From assembly GCA_021014325.1 (NCBI GenBank), contig CM037476.1, positions 16,714,827 through 16,778,826 of the forward strand: 64,000 bases of DNA. Direction: 5' to 3'. Positions 47,280-59,369 of the stretch are shown here, one piece after another. The notes beneath the pieces were generated by a model, which made no database searches, was not told the DNA's origin, and saw nothing but the letters and a program-made list of their open reading frames with translations. Source of the stretch: Plazaster borealis. Its lineage: Eukaryota; Echinodermata; Asteroidea; Forcipulatida; Labidiasteridae. Every line of letters starts with the position of its first letter. Positions within the stretch are counted from its first letter, which is position 1. The translations under genes were made by a program, and so were the position numbers.

Positions 47280-47696
47280 GTAATAATGGTTTAGTGTGTT
47301 GCTTAACCCTTTAGAGGCCATAGCGGCCACCAGCGGCTTGTACCAAAATGCCCATAGCGGTCGCAAACAGTTTGACCTACTTCTATTCACATACATTGTA
47401 AAGAGGTCAAAGTAAAGGTCATGTTCCAATGTAGTATGTTGACATAGTATCCCAATTTATAAACACAAAACTAAATTGTCTGTTTCGTGTTATTTCTGTT
47501 GACATTTTTACTGACAAAATTTGATTAAATAAATGAACAATTAGCAATGTCACTGTGTTTTGTGATGGTTATACAGAAATAAATGGTATCTAAAGGGTTT
47601 AAAGGACACAAGACCGGGACTTGAACCCACACTCTGCTGATCAGAAACACCAGAGCTTGAGTCTGGTGCTCTTAACCGCTCAGCCATGACACGCCA
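47280..47696 (-). mobile_element. tRNA-derived SINE (minus strand) interrupted by M1
   Basis: On the minus strand, A box TGGCTGAGCGGTTAAGAGC (47668-47686) and B box GTGGGTTCAAGTCCC (47616-47630) form a tRNA-Leu/Ser-like head. The body is cut at TTAA by M1, and only a short part resumes beyond it. Confidence 0.8.
47303..47602. mobile_element. Family M element (TTAACCC ends), copy M1
   Basis: TTAACCCTTTAGA...TCTAAAGGGTTTAA, about 300 bp, TTAA at both flanks. A piggyBac-like signature, with no transposase. Confidence 0.85.
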
Positions 47697-47699
47697 CTA

Positions 47700-48970
47700 C
47701 AGAACCATTAATATAATATAATGTTAGTGGTGCAGAGGGTTTTTTTAATGAAGGGAAAATTTATTGTGCACAAGCGAAATAAGTTCCAGTGTCGGGTTAC
47801 AGGCCTGATGCTTCATGGAGGCAATCTGTTGCCCCCTGTCATTGCCTTGGTGCCCCTTGATTGAAACGTTCCAATAATAATTTACAATTTCCTTTTTTAT
47901 ATATAGAGGTGCCCTTTTTACTAAGGAGAAAATGCTATAATCTTACTTAGAGGTCAAAGATTCTATCCCAATTGAAGTCCAATTATTTTCATGAAATGTT
48001 GGACAAGTTTTATGACATTATGCAGTTCAGTGTGTAATGTGATGGCAAGCACATGTCCGTCCCTCATGTCCGTCTCGTTTTTACTCCTTTTTTTCGCAAA
48101 TCATATTATTTACACGTAAATTTCAAAAGTTAGGATCAAAGATAAACTTTATGAATATTTTTGAAGAGCTCCCTCCACTTTCCTGAGTGTTACCGACTTT
48201 TAGTTTTTGACAATTCATGAAGCATTGCTTTTCATGGGTCATAATTACAGAGAAAACTGGATTTAAACATTTTTCAAGTTTCAATAAAATAATTTTTTTG
48301 ATAGTGTATAGAATGGTAGTGTTTGTCAATTGCATTGACGTTCGTCCCTCCGCATAAAAAACGACCCCTGCTTAAAATCTTGAAGTGAATTTCACTAAAT
48401 AATACATTGAGAATGTGTATTAAAATCATTATATTAGCAGGTAAACAATTAGGTTCAATTCAGTTTTAATCTGCTAAGTTCACCAGGGAAAGGCATAATT
48501 GTCTATTGATTTCCATTCCTCACCTGAGGGACGGAATTGGATCACCTCTATTAAAATTCTCCTAATTAAATTTGTTCAAGGGGTACGATCAATTTTGATC
48601 TTAAGTCGATCAAGAGAGGTGTCATAGACTGTACAGTGGTCCATCTTGTTTTCCAATCTATCCAGTATTTTTGACGGCTTGAGGGCCTGTGAACCAAATT
48701 TACATTCTATGAATACCAAACATTGTACAAGGTTACTCATTTTGTAAAATGACATTGTCACAGTTCTCTATGAGTATGAGGGGCATTTCAATTTGTAGTT
48801 GAACATTCAAGGAGCACCAAGGCAATGCAAGGCGCGGAGGCAACTCCCCCAGGTGCCTGATTGAACAAATCAGAACTGACTGATACGATGTGTACAGTAC
48901 TTACTGAACACAGAACTGTTGCGTACATAGTGTACATGTTTCCCTTTTCCTCCTTGGCTATGAGCCTAGT
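47700..48970. other. Intronic; diverged repeats, no exon seen
   Basis: GCCCCCTGTCATTGCCTTGG at about 47830, a related AAGGCAATGCAAGG at 48820 and similar sequence at 60845-60927 suggest one more repeat family. Confidence 0.4.
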
Positions 48971-49360
48971 TTTGAAAATAATAACAATAATAATAATAAT
49001 GGACATTTGTAGTGCACCATGTCTGTCAGAAAGACATAGACAAGGAACTCTGCTAATGACGGTACTTAAAGCCAAGACTGAACAAGTGTGTTTTCAAGTT
49101 ACATGTAGTTTTGAAGCTGGAGAGAGTGTCTACTACTAGTCTGAGGTTCGGTGAGAGAGCATTCCAAAGAGAAACGGTGGACTTTGTTCACAATCGGTGA
49201 TTTGGGCTTGATGAATTCTCGGCAACGATGATGGGGAAGGTGTTTGCAATTTAATATGAATGGCTGTTTTATTAGTGTTAAATGTAAAACGTTGCACTTC
49301 AAGTTCACATCTGTTGGTCTACATGTAGGCTGCAAGCTGTTGGGTTCCACACAGTTGTTG
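48971..49360 (-). repeat. Retroposon-like segment with (AAT)n tail
   Basis: AATAATAATAATAATGGACA (plus strand), then ATGTCTGTCAGAAAGACA, shared with 51600-51670. Reads as a reversed 3' end. Confidence 0.45.
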
Positions 49361-49710
49361 ATTCTCTAATGCCATCATTAAGGCAAAAAAAATGTTTATT
49401 GCCTGCCTTTTTTGAAAAAAGGAAGGAGGAGGGCCTTTTTTTCTTTTCTTTTTTTTTTTTTTTTAATTGCCGCTTGACACATTTTTCGAGACAACCGGCC
49501 GGGCTATTTTTCAAGATGGTTGCCAGCTTTTTTCCGTGTGCTTTATTCTGAAATACGATCTAATTTAATTTAAAAAGTTATTTTTTTCATCAGGGATCGT
49601 TAAAAATGTATCATTTTTTTTTTCTTTAAAAAAAAGGAGGGGGCCTCTGAAGAGGAAGCGGGTGGGGATGCTAAACATGTTTTAATTTTTATTTGGCCTA
49701 ACATACAATG

Positions 49711-49871
49711 CAGGCCTGGAACCACACAGAGGCCATGACCTCTGTTGCCCTGGTCTTGGCCTTTGTACATGTACCTCTTCAAATGTTTCCCAAGATTTTC
49801 TAATAGATTGGAAGTGCCCTTTTGCAAAATGAAAGTGGCCTTGCCCTTTCAAAGATGAAATTCCAGGCCTG
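49711..49871. mobile_element. Family T element, 161 bp
   Basis: CAGGCCTGGAA and TTCCAGGCCTG inverted ends; GGCCTTGCCCTTTCAAAG interior. Confidence 0.65.
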
Positions 49872-50104
49872 TACAATGTACAATGTTCTGCCTTTTCCTA
49901 ATTCTTCTGACCAACGTGTAAGTGTCAAAACATTTCTGTGAGCAATGTACTTTTTGGGGGACCAGAAACTTACCCTTGAACTGAAAATTATGAGAGGGAC
50001 TTTTAGTAGGTAGGCCTATAATGTATGTTTGGTTTTTGTAAAGTACACACTCTACACATCCATACAGTTGTACATGTACATAATTCCACACTAACTTTAG
50101 CCTG

Positions 50105-50667
50105 GTAACCTTCCATGCATACTTTTGGTAATAGCAAGGACAAGTATCTTCACTTTGTGTAACCTAACATTCATGCATAAAATTAAAAAACAGTGAAAAT
50201 TTGGGCTCAATTGGTCATTGAAAATGCAAGAAAATAATGAAAGAAAAAACTCCCTTGTTGCATAGAATTGTGTTTTACATTAACGCCACACGAAGTGTGG
50301 ACCTGAGAACAAAAGAAGTCTACATAATGTAGGGACTCAACTTGTAAAGTTGTATACATGTGGACCTACACATGTCCACACAGTGTTTTTTACAGTGTTT
50401 GAAGAATTAAGTGTACAGAAAAAATTAATGTCCACAGAGTGACTGCGAGACAGAGCTGTGTGTGCTTTCAGATGCCTGAGCCTGAAGCCTTTCTCAGATT
50501 CGAATTTGTTGGATGAAAATTACCTCTTTCTCTAAAACCACACTTGTTCAAAGGGAGTTGTTTCTCACAATGTTTTACTATCAACAGCTCTTCAGCGTTC
50601 CTTACCAACTAATTTTTTATGGTCATTAACTTGTAGAGTAATTACCAAAAGTATACCCTGCCTTTAA
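50105..50667 (-). mobile_element. Diverged family A copy containing B3
   Basis: CAATTGGTCATTGAAAATGC...GTATACCCTGCCTTTAA. The body is split by a family B element. Confidence 0.75.
50271..50463 (+). mobile_element. Family B element, copy B3, nested in family A
   Basis: TTTTACATTAACGCCACACG...CAGAGCTGTGT interrupts the word GAATTGTGTGCTTTCAG of the host copy. Confidence 0.85.
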
Positions 50668-51232
50668 AGACGGTTTGTTTTGCACTTTCTCAATGATTCT
50701 TTTTTATGTATACATATGTGTACATCTACATAAGTGTGTTATTTACATTGTACATGTAAGTGTCTGGGTATTGCCTAGGTTGTTAGCCTATTAAGTTGTA
50801 TCATTGATTACATTCCCATCTTGACAATGTGACCGATTTTGTACACAAAGGTTGCTGGCAGAGTTTGTTCCTGCCCCCTCCTGACCAAATCCCTGACCCC
50901 TGTTGATTGACACCCCCTCTACATTGTGTGGCATGGTGCAGATTTAGGTTATTGTGGCATGAGCTGTGAACCATGTGGTTTTAAAAGACATTTGCTGACA
51001 TTTGTAATGCACATAGACCTGTGTACATAATTGTACCTACATACACTGTAGGCCCTGTAGCAGGGTGCCCAGAAAACACTTGACATAATGCACCTGATGG
51101 TACCTGATGGTCAGGGTTACATGCAAAGTTTATTTTATACACTGGATAGTATTCAAGGAAAAATTGCCACTCCTGCCACACAAAGTCCATACATTTTTCT
51201 GATGTACAGTATCAGGCCTGCCAACTCTTTGT

Positions 51233-51546
51233 TGAACCCTTTAGAGACCATAGCGGCCGCAGGGAGCTTGTACCGAAATGCCAATAGTGGCCACAAATGG
51301 CTGCAAGATTTAACTTCCTTTAGCTCAGACGAAGAGGGTCAAAGAAAACGTATCGGACCAGATTGACATTTTCCGATTATGTTCCAATAAATTGTACAGC
51401 TAAAACAAAACCATGTATTTCTGTTTCTTTATAATTTTACTGACATTTTTCCTGGAAATAATGGGGCAAAAACTCAACAAGATATAAAAACCGGCCGATT
51501 GGTGATGACTATACAGAAATGAATGGTCCAAAGGTCTAAAGGTTTA
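51233..51546. mobile_element. Family M element, copy M2
   Basis: AACCCTTTAGAGACCATAGC...GGTCTAAAGGTTTAA, the same interior as M1. The left TTAA has mutated to TGAA. Confidence 0.8.
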
Positions 51547-51594
51547 AAGGTTCAATTGGTGCACATTTTTGGGACCTATCTTGACCTACTGTAC

Positions 51595-52060
51595 ATGTAA
51601 TAATAAAAATAATAATACTAGTAATATGTAGTGGGCATTTAAAGTGCGCCTTGTCTGTCAGAATTGACACTCCTGATGCAAATGAGAGTGAATTTTTGTT
51701 ATGAATTTTGGAAACATAGATTTTTAACTGATTTTGTTTCTTTTGAATTGTGCACTCGTGAGCACCTTCTTAATTACTGAGTTCTGTAGGGAGTGTGTTC
51801 CAGAGTGACGGGTCAGATCTTGAGAACGATTGACTTCCCCAGCCAAAAGAAGAACGTAACGAAAAGTTACCTGAGAAAGGGGTAAATTTATAAGCAATAA
51901 ACCAATATCTGCCGAGCCACGGGAAATAAAGAGTACGATGTGTACGCCTGAACGCTGTTACTGTGGAGCTACGGGAAAACCTGTAGGAGAACAAGATGTC
52001 ACTGTCAGTGTCTTTCTTTGTACTCTCACTGCTAGTGATACGAGACAGGAAACATGACAA
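51595..52060 (-). mobile_element. LINE 3' end, 5'-truncated
   Basis: The minus-strand frame ends SFSRSDPSLWNTLPTELSN, a LINE reverse transcriptase C-terminus, followed by a short 3' UTR and an ATTATTATTTTTATTATTA tail. Confidence 0.65.
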
Positions 52061-52331
52061 AATATATATATCACATTAAAGAGAATGGGGTGAACTTTCC
52101 AATGGTATACAGTTTGTTGGGATATAGTTCATTTGCAAGGCTGTAAATCATGAATGTTTATTGTATTGCAGTATTAAGTGCTTAACATGGGCTTAGTCAG
52201 AAACAGTGCCTATAAATGTACTGTGACCAGTCAGGCAGATATGGTTTAATGTGCAAAATTGTGTTTCAAGAAAACTGAGCGGGAAAGTTTGAGAGAGTTT
52301 CTGCCATTTAGGAAGGTTAAATTCTGCCTCT

Positions 52332-53153
52332 TAATGCAGGCGTAAATTTGAATCGTGGACCCACCCTCCTCGGAGGTCGCAAAATATCAACGCCGCTTCG
52401 ACGCCGAAGCCTGAGGTCAATAGTATGTTGTTACTAGTGAAGCTGTAACGTTCTTTTTTAATAATTGGGTGAAGCGTTACCTATAAAGTTGATGAAAGGG
52501 TGAAGCGTTGACGAGCCTTATTTGTGTTTGGTGATGTGACATCTACATGTAATCCACTACATCGGTCGCGCCGAAAATATGTGGAAGTGGTGTTGTTTCA
52601 AACAACTGTTGTGATGCAATCTTTGAAAATGGCCTTTTTAGAAATTCGCGCAAGCCAACTTGGTATTTGTGTGCGCGCAATTTTTGAACTTAAGTTTGCC
52701 CACACAAATACACACAATCTAACATCCTTGCAAACTGTATCCTGGGGTGCGTTCCACTTGCGCAAATGTTGCCATGTTTGCGCACACCGATCTCATTTCG
52801 AGTGGAACATGTTGTGCGCCGCTAATGTTGGCGAACGTTAGCAACTACATGTACATATAGGCGAACTAGACTTGTCCTTATCAGCAAGGAAAGACGGCAG
52901 ATGTTCAGGCTATAGGCCTAGACGATCGCGAACAAACTTCCGAGACCGAGAGGTGTTGGTGGGTGGTGGTTTCAAAAATGGCTGAAAGAAGCTTCACCTA
53001 TGGAAATAATTCAAAAGGTGAAGCCTGGACTAACACATTTGCTGATAGAGTGAAGTGGTGGTAAAATCCTGACCTTATACATAATTGGCTCAGGTGAAGA
53101 AAGGTGATGACGTGAGGAGGGTGGGTCCAGGCTTCAAATTGATGCCTGCATTA
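52332..53153. mobile_element. Family J element, 822 bp with 40-bp TIRs
   Basis: TAATGCAGGC...GACCCACCCTCCTC and its complement match at about 36/40. GGTGAAGCGTTAC-type words repeat internally. No transposase frame. Confidence 0.8.
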
Positions 53154-54490
53154 GGAATGAGAAACCATGTCTTTGGGTGTAATTCTAGCCACAAAAATTT
53201 AACCGGGGAATGCCATATTTTTGTCAGTTAACCATTTTATCGCTTACAACCTTCTGCTACTGGAAAAGGGGTACTTTATGTGCCTCGAACAAAGGCATGG
53301 GAGTCTTACGCTCTTCTTCCGGACACAGGGCGATACAATGTAACATGTATGGTTGAATTGAACAACAATAATGATTTTCGTCTCTTTATCCAGAGGCAAG
53401 TTGCATTGTTGTAAAAGACAGGCAAAGCTGGTCATGGCCAATGGTTTATGCATGGAGCTCTTTTTTTTATAGCTCCATGGTTTACATGTACAATGTATGT
53501 AACATTTACTCATGTATTTTAAAAGCAATGTGCTAACAACCTACAGTATCAGGAAGTGAGCATTAGTTATGTAGGCCTACGGGCCTATCCATGCAAATTG
53601 GATGAGTGGAGTGCTTCAAAGCAAATAGATTAATAAATTTTAAACAATGTTTCCATCCATTAACAGACTCATTCCAGCTCTTTATTGATGCGTTGTGGTT
53701 TTGAGAGCAAGTCAAGTACAGTAATAATAATCCATAGTGTCCAGTCATTCAGGGTAATTGTAATTCGCTGCCGTAGTTGTGACATGACATCTGGGTCACG
53801 GCCATTCGGTGGACACACAATTGGTGAGGAACCGTGGCTGTGATCTCAATGTACGGCACAATGCTATGACTTTCCATGTTTCAATGAAAACCATGTTTTG
53901 TAATCTGCATCTTTCTCCTTTGGGAACCAAAATTAACCGCACTTCTGACCTTCACTACTATGATTACAACCTGCTGTACAAAGCATTTCACCATATTTTA
54001 ATGCGATACTATCGTGACGTTAACAAGTGTAAGTTTGTGCTCTGCGTTGACTGTTAATTGTGTGATCAAATGCGTTGATATATGGAAGTGGCGTGAAAAG
54101 TCTGTCATAATATTTAGTTGAGAAAAATAGAATTAATAGCTGTAGTGTTGCAAACTGCTACCAACCAAAAGGACATGGTATATTTTATGCAAAAAATAGG
54201 TAGTGGCCTAATGTTTCGACCCTAGCAGAGTCTTTCTCGAAGGCTTATAATGACAACCCTAATTGGTTTTGAAACTTCAGGCCACTCACTATTTGTGCAT
54301 AATATTTGTTCGTCGGCAGGAAACTAAACCCAACAAGGCGTTTATTTGCTCGGGTGATCATGTAACAAAGATAACAATCCGCTGTCCAGCAATGGAGTAC
54401 GTGCAGGAATCCTAATGTGAAACATGCTCTAAACATTGTAAACAGTATGATTTTATAAGATCTTGTTATAATTTTAATTTTTAGACTTAT
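53154..54490. other. Intronic; no exon or repeat recognised
   Basis: Nothing identified. Confidence 0.45.
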
Positions 54491-54491
54491 G

Positions 54492-54900
54492 TGGTGTGTC
54501 GTTGCTGAGCGGATAAGAACACTGGACTCATGCTCCATGGTGTTTCTAATCAGCAGAGTGTGGGTTAAAGTCGTGACACTTGTGTCCTTTTAAGCAATTA
54601 CACTTTTTAAAACCGGCGTCCTTAGGATGGGACGTAAAGCCGTAGGTTCCGTGAGTTGTGTTGTGTAATGCACGTAAAAGAACCCAGTGCACTTAATCGT
54701 AAAGAGAAGGGGTTCGCCCCGGTGTTCCTGGTTTGATTGGCTGCATATTGCACCACAGCACCATGTAAACCATTACATAGGAATATTTCTCATACTTCAA
54801 AACGTAACTCCGCATACCTTGCAGGAAAAAATACTGAGCGCTATGAGATAAAACGCTAAGAACTCAGTAAAAAAGTGGTAAGTTAGGTATACATGTAATA
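54492..54900 (+). mobile_element. tRNA-derived SINE, near full length
   Basis: A-box-like GTTGCTGAGCGGATAAGAAC (54501-54520) and a decayed B box GTGGGTTAAAGTCGTG. The body GGGACGTAAAGCCGTAGGTT...AAAAGAACCCAGTGCACTTA is shared with 9538-10020. Confidence 0.8.
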
Positions 54901-55224
54901 ACAGTATAAATTGACATTTTTATAGCGCTGTTCCTATAGATTAGAACGCTGTGCAACTACAAAGAACAACATGTCAAAAAAACAATGATATTGTAACAAT
55001 GTAAATCAAGGAATCTAGGCATTTGTAATTCGCCAATTCAATCTAAATAGATGTTCAAGGTGCAGAAAAGCAGACAATCAAAAACAATAGAATTGTACAC
55101 TCAACAGAATACATCATGGAGCAGACATTTATGCTAAAACATTATGTTCACGATCATTGGAACAAGACCGTCTCCAGCCCCCTTTGAAAACATGACTTAA
55201 TGGGGATGATCTGACATTGATGGA

Positions 55225-55685
55225 GGACTGCGATCCAGATAAGAGGTCCAGAGTGTGGAAATGCCCTGTCGCCAGCTGATCTGTAAAATGTGCATGCGCT
55301 AGGAATGCGAAGTAAGATGGAGTCTTTAGATGAATGGAGCTCAAACGGACTGACAAATAGGCCCCTGAGACCATGTCCGAATTAGCGGCTACGGCTGAGA
55401 CTAGAATTCTGCATCACCATACGTTGAAGTATAGGACTTCCTTAGCAACACCCTCAGCAACAGCCGCAGCCGTAGCTGCAACCATAGCCGTAGCCGTACA
55501 TGTAGCTGTAGCCGCCAATTCGGATACTGTACGGCCTTAAACAGAGATCTGAGAAGTGCAAAGAGTTAAACTTTAATAGTTAAAGGGGTTTACTGCTCGT
55601 TTAAATTGCCCACATACGTGTAATGGTGCCCTTTACCTGTTTAATAAGGAAAACATGCCCAATTGCCCTTAGTACATTGACAATG
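55225..55685 (+). repeat. Duplicated segment, copy 1 (contains E2)
   Basis: AATGCCCTGTCGCCAGCTGA...GAAGTAAGATGGAGTCTTTA...CCCAATTGCCC is repeated at 55688-55930. Confidence 0.8.
55372..55540. mobile_element. Family E element, copy E2
   Basis: ATGTCCGAATTAGCGGCTAC and GTAGCCGCCAATTCGGAT inverted. Absent from the second copy of the surrounding duplication. Confidence 0.8.
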
Positions 55686-55687
55686 CC

Positions 55688-55930
55688 CTGACAATGCCCT
55701 GTCGGCAGCAGATGTACAGTGTGCAAGTGCTAGGAATCCGAAGTAAGATGGAGTCTTTCGATGAATGAAGCTCAATTAGACTGGCAAAAGGATGCTGAAG
55801 CAGAGATCTGAGAGGTGCGAAGAGTTCACCTCATTTAATTTCTTAAAATGAAGGGCTGCTCGTTTAAATTGCCCTCAGAACGGTGCCCTTCACCTGTTTA
55901 CCAAGGGAAAAAATGCCCAATCGCCCTGAC
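55688..55930 (+). repeat. Duplicated segment, copy 2 (no E element)
   Basis: AATGCCCTGTCGGCAGCAGA...GAGGTGCGAAGAGTTC, diverged by scattered substitutions. Confidence 0.8.
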
Positions 55931-56702
55931 AAGAATTAAGTTTGTCAGGCCTGTACAAACTGGTGTACATCCAATCTTACAGTGTACCCTTGCTAAGTTG
56001 CGCCTTTGACAATTAGATCACATAGTGAAGTACATTTTGTGCAAGGGTGCAGTCATCTGTACATTTTCTCTCCCATTTAGCCATTCACAGTGAGTCAACA
56101 GGTTCATAGAGACAGACTGGAAGCGTGACCCATTTGCAGTTAAAGGCAATTGTACTTCACCTTTTTATGGGGCATCAATACTTAATTATGTATGCAGATA
56201 TGTGTGTTAAAACTGTGTACAATGCATTGAGAGTGTCTACCCGTTGAAACCGAGGACTTTAACAAAAGGGATCCGGGTGTTTGACAGAGCGAGGACGTCC
56301 TCGCTTCGCTTTTGAGTACAAACCCAATGGGGACGTCGCTAAAAAAAAGCTAAGTCCAAACAATGGGAGAACAAAGAGAAGTCCTCGATTTACGGGATTC
56401 ACAAACGTGTGTGTGGGTTTTTTTTTAATGGGTAGTGTCACTCCCTTACCAAAATACACAGTTACTGGGTATCTTAATATTGTAACATGTATTTCCTGCA
56501 GACTATACTGTACATTGTACATAATGTAGACCCCAAAAAATTGCAAAATAGATTTTTAAGTAATAGTTTTTCTTCCTGCGTTACTGTGCGTTTTTATTCA
56601 TTTTGATTTGAACTGAAAATCTCTCTGCCAGTGTCATTTAAAAAAAAATTGTTCTGATCAACAAAAAGAAAAAGTGTGGAGTGTACATAGAGCAAAGTGT
56701 AT
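55931..56702. other. Intronic; nothing recognised
   Basis: No exon or repeat seen. Confidence 0.45.
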
Positions 56703-57078
56703 TTAAAGGCACTGTACACGTTTGGTAATTACTCAAAATATATATTAACATAAAAACTGAATTGCTAACGAGCAACAGAGAGCTGTTGATGGTATAAAAC
56801 ATTGTGAGAAACGACTCCCTCTGAAGTAACGTAGTTTTTGAGAAAGAGGTAATTTCTCACTAAAATAATAAAAGACTTCTTGCAAGATGTCTTTTATTCC
56901 TATCTGAAAGCACACAAATTTGTACAACAAGGGTGTTTTTTCTTTCAACATTTTCTTGCAACTTCGATGACCAATTGAGCCCATATTTTCACAGGCTTGT
57001 TATTTTATGCATATGTTGGGATACACCAAGTGAGAACACTGGTCTTTGAAAATTACCAAACGTGTTCAGTGCCTTTAA
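56703..57078 (+). mobile_element. Family A MITE, copy A6 (complete)
   Basis: TTAA at 56703-56706 and 57075-57078; AAAGGCACTGTACACGTTTG and CAAACGTGTTCAGTGCCTTT ends. The best reference copy. Confidence 0.95.
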
Positions 57079-58548
57079 CAAAACGTAGGGGATTAAGATT
57101 TAGACAGTTCCACGATCAAAAGGGATGTCAAGGTCATTCTTCCTGGATGGCTTGTGGGGCTAACATTTTCAAGAAAAGGAAATCCCATTGTTTTGGGGGT
57201 TTTAACTATCGGCTTTGTTTTTAAGGATTTGGGTTTTTTTTAAATGTTGGCTTCGTTTAACCATTAGGACAATTCGAAAAAGGAGTTCAATGTGTTTTTT
57301 ACGGTTAAACGGTTACCCAGGGTTCTCCCCATGTACAAGCTATCGTATCGGGGCCGATACAAGCGAATTCCGTGCCGATACCCGCACATTTCGGCCAATA
57401 CGCAAACAACAAAAAATATTCAAGAGAAAACCATTATTCACAGTAGGGCTTTTAAAACCAAGATAAACACCAAGTAGAAAACATTCCGAAGACCTTGTTT
57501 CAATTCAGCGTGCTTCGGCCAAACATTAAAAAAAAATTGGTCCAGAATGCCCCACAGTTTTGAAAAATCCTGGGGAGAACCCTGTGAACCATTTACAAAA
57601 TGTCCCAACCCTAGACTGTCCATATGGTTTTTAAATGGTGAAATGCGTGTAGTAACTATGAAGTGAACATCAAAATGAAACTACACCTGTGCATGTGTGT
57701 AGATACTAAAAAGTGAACATCAAAATGAAACTGTAATTTTCCACCGCATGGGATTATTATTGCATGCTGGCAATTCAAGTGTAACAGAAAATTTGAACAT
57801 CAGTGTTAGCGATATATTGAGGGAGATCGATAGGGTTAATACATGTAGATGCGGGCTCTGGTCTGGAATTCATCAAGTTGTGCAGCTGGATATAATACAG
57901 CTTTAAATACAGACATTGGAATCACTTGGACAATAAATGCAGATGATGTGAAGGACACACCAAAGTGTTAGCCAGATGGGTGTCTGGGTGTCTTTTAGAC
58001 AAGTGAACAATTTGTATAGAGTACTTAATTTACATGAATTTATGCACGCTTACAAATTGTAAATTGCTTTGACGTGTGAAGGAAACAAAAGTGATGCGTT
58101 TTTTGTCCCAATCGCTAGACTGGTACCTACATGTACATGTATTCTACATGCATGTACTGCACTTGATTGTTTTGTTGTTGTTTGTTCATTTGTGGTTGGT
58201 TGTTCTTTTGTTGGTTTGGAGGTTAATTTCTGAGGTTGGGGGTAGTTTCATTCTGTTGTGTAATTATGAAGTTATTTTGACTTCATCCACAATGCCTCAT
58301 GAAATTATTACATCAAGCGTAAAGAACAATATGATTTTGATAACTTTTTCAGTGACTAGCCAGGGGGTCCAGTTATCTTGTCATTTCTTTAAGTCCGTTA
58401 GCTTTTTCACTGGCTGTTTATGGTTCCCTTTCAACACTGTGGGACTTGTAATTTGAAGCAATATGAACACTCAGTGATTTCAATGTGGCAGTGGGAGCTC
58501 TTTCGGACATTGACTTCCAAAATAGCAAAACCAAAATATTGTGATACT
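57079..58548. other. Intronic; no exon recognised
   Basis: A short direct repeat, AGTGAACATCAAAATGAAAC, occurs at 57661 and 57711. Palindromic TACATGTA words are frequent. Confidence 0.5.
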
Positions 58549-58742
58549 GGGCCCAATTTCATAAAGCCTGTAAGCACAAAAACTTGCTCAACACAAAAAT
58601 CTCTTGCTTAGAAAAAATAGGTTACCAGCCAGAATACCATGCAGTTACCATTGCTGGGATTAGTACCCCACTCATTTCTTGCTTAGCAAAATAATTTGCT
58701 AAGCAGAAAATTCTGCTTAACAGCTTTATGAAATTGGGCCCA
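58549..58742. mobile_element. Family I MITE, copy I1 (best preserved)
   Basis: GGGCCCAATTTCATAAAGC and GCTTTATGAAATTGGGCCC terminal inverted repeats, 194 bp. Confidence 0.9.
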
Positions 58743-58862
58743 GCTGAATTGGTTTTCAATACTCAGGTTACTTGATGCTTGCCAAGTGTGTCTCAAGACA
58801 AAGCTCACATTTAAAATTTGATTCATTTTGTTTTCATTATCTCTCCCTGTTTCCGTGTCTAG

Positions 58863-59078
58863 ATGATGCTCCACGCATGGAACGGCTACGAGAAATACGC
58901 CTGGGGTGCCAATGAGCTCAAGCCCATCTCCCACGTCGGTCACTCTGCCAGTATCTTCGGCCGCTCTTCCGTTGGTGCGACCATCATTGATGGCATGGAC
59001 ACGCTGTACATCATGGGCCTCAAAGATCAATTCGTGAAGGCCAGAACCTACGTGGCACACGACTTCCACTTTAGCGCC
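58863..59078 (+). CDS. MAN1A: Golgi alpha-1,2-mannosidase (GH47, MAN1A type), coding exon 2
   Basis: A 216-bp, phase 0/0 exon lies between acceptor GTGTCTAG and donor GCC|GTGAGT. It encodes residues 236-307, the start of the GH47 (alpha/alpha) barrel. Very characteristic family segments are visible: HAWNGYEKYAWGANELKPIS near the start, a GHS motif, then GATIIDGMDTLYIMGL at 273-288, matching the conserved GATIVDALDTLFIM region of animal Golgi class I mannosidases. The open frame starts exactly at the acceptor, and homology stops at the donor. The catalytic acids, the calcium-binding threonine and the rest of the barrel must be in exons to the right of the window, so the gene is cut by the window edge rather than broken. 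A family I repeat ends about 120 bp upstream of the acceptor. Identification as GH47 is very secure; the paralogue is not. Confidence 0.95.
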
Positions 59079-59369
59079 GTGAGTACATGTAGATGACACT
59101 AATTAGAATCATTATAATAAGACAGGTAAATATGTCAGAGCTGCCAACTCGCCCTGATTCTGCAGAAAGTTCCCTGAAAATCAACCTTGTTGCTGATGAA
59201 CAAATTTGAAAATCTCCCTGATTATGGAAACTTTGTCTCTATTATGTTGAATGGAATTCTAAATATCTCCCTGATTGGTGTACAAAATCTCCCTAATTGG
59301 AAGATGCAAATTTTGGCAGCTCTTACATACGTACGTGTACATCCCTGTAGTTGCTGTGTTGAACAGAAT

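Larger units (their letters stand above)
47118..58862 (+). other. Intron 1 of the MAN1A-type gene (about 11.7 kb)
   Basis: The intron begins GTTAGT and ends TCTAG, in phase 0. It contains no exon I can recognise. Inside are two family M elements, two tRNA-type SINEs, LINE 3' fragments, families T, J, E, A, B and I, and many TACATGTA palindromes. An unannotated alternative exon cannot be ruled out by eye. Confidence 0.85.

Noticed and set aside
47605..47696. A functional tRNA-Leu/Ser gene
   Set aside because: It has A and B boxes but is joined to a SINE body shared with 54.5 kb, and stem pairing is imperfect. Better as a SINE head.
58683..59099. Minus-strand 138-codon open frame
   Set aside because: Antisense to MAN1A exon 2 plus a family I repeat; the sense strand has clear GH47 homology.
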